Assembly (NCBI GenBank): GCA_039545275.1
Contig: BCHS01000001.1
Location: forward strand, 1,442,853-1,506,852
DNA length: 64,000 nt
Source: Pseudomicrostroma phylloplanum
Taxonomy: Eukaryota; Basidiomycota; Exobasidiomycetes; Microstromatales
Direction of reading: 5' to 3'
In this document: positions 60,097 to 64,000 of the stretch, piece after piece
Numbering within the stretch: position 1 is the stretch's first letter
Layout: every line of letters starts with the position of its first letter
Notes under the pieces: model-generated
The model's database searches: none
What the model saw: only the letters and a program-made list of their open reading frames with translations
Told to the model about the DNA's origin: nothing
Translations under genes and position numbers: made by a program

Positions 60097-62382
60097 ATGC
60101 CACAAAGGAGCTACAGCCAGCACGAGGGGATGAAGATCGAGGAGGATGACATCGTCCACGCCGGATATGTGCTCAAGAAGAAGAGAAAGAAGATGCAGGG
60201 TGAGTTGAGGCAGAAGTGGTATTGACAGTGTGACAGAGGCAGTACAGCAGTTGCTCATAAACCATGATTCGGCTCTTCGCTGCTGCTGCTGCTGCTACCT
60301 CCAGGCTATGCCAAGCGCTTCCTCATCCTCACCAAGCAGGGCAACCTCACCTATGCCGTTGGTAGGGACAAGCCCATTCGAGATTCCATCAATGTCCCCC
60401 ACGCTAGCGTCACAAGCAGCAAGAGGAATGGTACCCTGCATGTAGACAGCGGACAGTCCGTCTTTCGTAAGTGTGACAGTCGAGCTCAGGAGTCAAACTG
60501 CCGAGCCCACTCCTGACGAAGATCCTTCGATCCGTCTCCCTGTACTCCCCGCACAGATCTCAAGATGTTGAGTGCTGCAGACTTCGACCTCTGGCACAGT
60601 CACTTGCGCTCCTTCATTCCAGAGCAATCTTTCGGATCTGACCAGAGAATCTACGTCTCCTCAAACGGTGGCTCAGATGTCACCCCAGTCGACCTCTCTC
60701 CGGTCTTCAATTCATGCATCACCGTCGGGAAACTCGTTCAGGAGGTGCAGAACCAAGTGGGAAATTTCAAGAGGGCCAGCCAGAGCAGCGGCGGCATCGT
60801 CGAGAGCATGACCAACCTGGGTAGATCGAGCAAGAGCGACGAAGCCCTCGAAGCCCTCTCGAACGTTGCCGAGCAGCTGGCAGCAGAGCACGCCAACTTG
60901 ACTTTTGCGCTGCAGAGCAGAATCCCAAAGACCAAGGCACAGCGATCTATGAAGGGCATGCATTCCGACTTGTCCGCTTCAAGCCTTAGCATCGATTCGT
61001 ACCAGTCCAATGGCACTGGTGAAGGCATCTTCTTCGATGCCGATGCTGCCGACGGGTCGATGAACGAAGACGAAGCTCAAGACGAGTCTCAGACTGGTTC
61101 TTCTGACGGAGTGGATGAGGACGACGATTCGGGGGAGTCTGACCACGAGGTCGACGGAAAGGCAGTGCAGGGCGAAGGCGCGTCCAAGCCTCCATCTGGT
61201 CAGGTTCAACACCGCAAGCAGCTGCCGAGCAAGGTCTCGGGCGAAGAGACTTCTCTCTTCTCTATGCTCAAGAAGAATGCAGGCAAGGACCTCTCCACCA
61301 TTTCTTTCCCCGTCTCCTTCAACTGTCCCCTCTCCCTCCTCCAGGCAGCCTGCGAGGAGATGGAGTACGCTCCTGATCTTCTCGAGAGAGCCAGCGAGAC
61401 AAAGGACTGGGTGGAGCGCATCTGTCTCGTGGCCGCCTTTGCTGTGAGTAGCTACTCCTCAACGAAGCTGCGTGCCAGCCGCAAGCCCTTCAACCCCCTC
61501 CTCGGCGAGACGTTTGAGTGCGTAAGGGAAGACAAGCACCTTCGCTTCATTGCCGAAAAGGTAGTGCACCAGCCTCCCATCGTCGCCTCCTACGCCGAGG
61601 GCAAGGGCTGGCACATCAGCTCCTGGAGCGCCGTCAAGAACAAGTTCTGGGGCAAATCCATGGAGCTGATTCCCGAGGGTGAATCCCGTCTGGAGTTCGA
61701 CGACGGCGACGCTTTCACCTTCAACAAGCCCAGCTCCTTTATGCGCAACCTCCTCGCGGGCAACAAGTACCTCGAGCACGTGGGAGAGCTGACGGTGACC
61801 AATGCCAAGACGGGTCAAAAGGCCGTCGTGGAGTTCAAGGAGGGCAACATGTGGGGCTCTACCGGCTCGCGCAACGCAGTGCAGGGCGACGTGTACGACG
61901 AGAATGGCAAGAAGGTGACTGGCCTCAAGGGCAAGTGGTCCGACAATTTCGCCCGTCAGAAGGACAAGGAGAACTACCAGGTGCTCTGGGAGGCGACAGA
62001 GATGCCCCCTTCGGCTGAAGACTACTATGGCTTCACCTACTTTGCCATGAGCCTCAATGAGCTCACCGACGACGCTAAGCCTTTCCTACCCCCAACCGAC
62101 ACTCGTCTCCGCCCCGATCAGCGAGCCTTTGAAGAGGGAGACGTCGACAAGGCAGAGCAGACCAAACAGTCCCTCGAAGGCTCTCAACGTGAGAGGAGGA
62201 AAAAGATGGAGAGCAAGAAACAGACTCACGAGGCAAGATGGTTCCACCAGGAGAAGGGAGGGGAACCAGATTGGAAGTATGGTGGAAAGATGGGAGAGTA
62301 CTTTGCTAAGAGGAAGGAGATTGAAGAGGGTGCAGAGGGGAAGAAGGCTTGGAAGGGAGTGCCGGACCTTTTCAACGAGTGA
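60097..62382 (+). CDS. OSH3: Oxysterol-binding protein homologue with PH domain (OSH3-like)
   Basis: Three exons, 60097-60199, 60305-60466 and 60557-62382, encode 696 residues. ORP/Osh proteins move lipids at membrane contact sites. A PH domain spans about residues 20-120 (HAGYVLKKKRKKMQGYAKRF; WHSHLRSFI), then a helical linker and acidic tract. The lipid-transfer ORD begins near 310: ISFPVSFNCPLSLLQAACEE, then KPFNPLLGETFECV, and ends with the Lys/Glu-rich helix typical of the family. The signature that is normally EQVSHHPP reads EKVVHQPP, so the paired histidines that contact PI4P phosphate are His426-Gln427. No ankyrin repeats or FFAT-like motif were noticed. The intron before exon 2 contains a short CTG run. 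Confidence 0.9.
60280..60296. repeat. CTG trinucleotide run in an OSH intron
   Basis: About five to six CTG/GCT units lie close to the acceptor of the first intron of the OSH-like gene. Seen directly. Confidence 0.7.
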
Positions 62383-62892
62383 GGGAAGGTGGCCGGGGGG
62401 GGCCTGCGCCCGCGTCTGCCAGACAGGCGGGCGGGCCTCACTCCGTGGTATCCGTGTCTATGTTGCGTGTGCTTCAGCTTTCGTGTGCGAATCGATACTT
62501 GTCCAAACGATCATGAAGGGAAGTGAATGCAGGCCTGTGGGAAAGCAGGTGTGACGTGACATCTATTGGCAAGGCAAAGACCCCGGCGCAGAAAGGAGAG
62601 ACTAAGAGAACATCTGGGACTACAGCTGGAAGACGGCATGACGACCAATGGGAGCTGACCAAAGAGGGCAGGCAGGATTGTGGTGCCGACGGTGGTGATG
62701 ATGCCAAGGTAAGGACGAGGATTGTCCGTTCAGGGGAAATGCTACAGGGAAGAGGGGCAGGGACAGGAGGGGGAAGAAAGAGTATTTACGTATGGTAGAA
62801 GGAAGAGGCCAGAAGATTCAAAACTATTATGTAATGTAGTTAGCTTGAAGGCTTGTTGCGGTGAGGAAGGAACGAGTCGTGCCCGGCTGTGC
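62383..62892. other. Convergent 3' region
   Basis: These 510 bp lie between converging genes and should contain both 3' UTRs. A G9 run occurs just after the OSH stop (about 62395-62402). No gene was seen. Confidence 0.45.
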
Positions 62893-64000
62893 TCAGTCCC
62901 TCCCCGTGACCTTTGTCCAGAGCCCAGAAAGAGAGTCTGTGATGGACGCTCCGCCATTAGCGTGCGAGTGGGAGTGACTTCGCGGGTTGACATTGCCCGG
63001 TCCAGCAAGGCCGAGGACCCTTCCAGCTTTAGTGGATCCAAAGGCCCCACTGTGGTGCGAGTAGGTCCCGCTGGCAGGTCTGCTCCTGCTCCTGCGTGGG
63101 CCAGGGCCTTGCTCCCTGCGGTCGTCGAAACCGGGCAGAGACTCCTCGTCGGTGTCTGCGCCGTCCATCGAGCCTCGCGACCCGGGCCGACCATCGCTGT
63201 CTGCGTCGTCTTCTAGGAGAGCCTCCTGGTCCGCACCACCCCTCTTGCTGCTACGCGATGAAAAGCCAGCAATCGCGCCGCGCATCCTCACTGGCGGGAG
63301 CTCGTCGTCGTCTTCGTCGTCGGCATCCTCGTTGAGCCTCCTTCGGCCCATGAGGGACCTTGATCCCGAACGCAGCGGACCCTCTTCGCCCTCTAGTCGC
63401 ACGCGACCCGCACCAGGCGTTGCTTCCTCCAGAGGCTCAGCGCCGCTCCTTCGTTTCAGGACGACGGGGACGAGGACAGCGACGGAGACGCCTCCGAGGA
63501 GGAGGGCGTTGCGGAAGGTGAAGAGCCTAAAGTCGGCGGGAGACGTCATCTCGTCAAGCTTCTCGCCGATGGTGGTGTGGATGACGGAGACGGCGAAGAT
63601 GCCGAGGAAGGTGGACAGCCAGAAAAGGGGAAGCTTGATGCCCAGATGCGGTGCGAGGATGTTGACTGAGAGGAGGCAAAAGGAGAAGACGGGTCAGCGA
63701 GAGAAGCTCAGGCTGGAGGTCTGTACACTTTGTAGCTCACCAATATTGTGAGGGGGCAAAGGCATCATCCTGATAACGATCATGTACGACAGCATGTCGC
63801 CGCTCTGCCGATCCAGAACCGCCTTCCATCCGTCCACTCTGGCCTTCCAAGAAGGGACTGCCAGCAGCACCTGGCCGAGGAACTTGGAGATGAGGTAGCA
63901 GATCGTGGCGCCTGTTGCCACTGATGCGCATACGATGGGAAGGGCGAGTGGTACGCCCCACATGGCTCCGGCGAGTATGGACATGTACATCGAGCCGGGG
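62893..64000 (-). CDS. VTT/DedA-domain membrane protein (TMEM41/Tvp38-like), 5' partial
   Basis: Two exons visible, 63741 to the window edge and 62893-63665 (75-bp intron, GTGAGC donor). The N-terminus lies beyond 64000: the frame continues upstream (PGSMYMSILAGAMWG) without a convincing start. The VTT core is clear: SILAGAMWGVPLALPIVCAS, the conserved MIVIRMMPLPPHN and, after the splice, VNILAPHLGIKLPLFWLSTFLG. TMEM41B/VMP1/Tvp38 proteins are lipid scramblases or Golgi/ER membrane proteins. After a last hydrophobic segment (LLLGGVSVAVLVPVVL) comes a ~190-residue hydrophilic Asp/Arg/Ser-rich tail ending SGLWTKVTGRD, longer than in most homologues. Its basic and acidic patches suggest a cytosolic regulatory tail. 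Confidence 0.85.

Overview
This window is a gene-dense, fully eukaryotic segment that I read as the nuclear genome of a basidiomycete fungus. Supporting features are many short introns (mostly 67-170 bp) with GTGAGT-type donors and YAG acceptors, GC-rich coding sequence, CT-rich acceptors, fungal gene families (TSC13, MDN1, KGD4/YMR31, OSH, a Zn2Cys6 regulator, a DUF7702-like membrane protein, a GH31 alpha-glucosidase), and genes packed 20-1400 bp apart on both strands. The moderate intron number (0-6 per gene) and base composition would suit Ustilaginomycotina/Exobasidiomycetes better than Agaricomycotina, but that placement is inference. I saw no CRISPR array, rRNA, tRNA, transposon or bacterial-type operon.

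Layout. 0-6 kb: TSC13 (-), a small LLPH/DUF2423 ribosome-biogenesis-like gene (+), KGD4 (+) and a DUF4211 nuclear protein (-). 6-22 kb: MDN1/midasin as one uninterrupted 15.9-kb reading frame (+), divergent from the DUF4211 gene. 22-29 kb: MMF1/RidA, a DUF4202 protein and a TRM140/METTL2-type methyltransferase (all +), a zinc-finger/coiled-coil nuclear protein (-) and a 59-residue HMG/YABBY-like protein (+). 30-46 kb has a more accessory look: Zn2Cys6 factor (+), five-exon membrane protein (-), secreted S10 carboxypeptidase (+), a SAP-containing protein kinase lacking the usual VAIK lysine (-), two unrecognised genes (+) and a secreted intronless GH31 glucosidase (-). 47-64 kb: NBP2-like SH3 adaptor (-), TFB1/p62 of TFIIH (+), MBOAT/wax-synthase-like acyltransferase (+), penta-EF-hand protein (-), aldo-keto reductase (-), HotDog thioesterase (-), PH-ORD oxysterol-binding protein (+) and, running off the right edge, a VTT/DedA (TMEM41/Tvp38-like) membrane protein (-).

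Functional threads are ribosome biogenesis (MDN1, LLPH-like), lipid metabolism and transport (TSC13, MBOAT, thioesterase, OSH, VTT protein), mitochondrial metabolism (KGD4, MMF1), transcription and genome maintenance (TFB1, DUF4211, zinc-finger protein, HMG-like protein) and extracellular nutrient degradation (S10 protease, GH31). They do not form an obvious single cluster. Several genes carry exons too small for ORF scanning (17, 22, 33 and 51 bp), so the models given here were assembled by hand from splice sites and reading-frame continuity. The most unusual features are the relocated-lysine (WNK-like) kinase with a SAP motif, the altered PI4P signature in the OSH protein, and the unrecognised gene pair at 41.1-43.3 kb. 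I did not find a convincing wholly novel multi-gene system.
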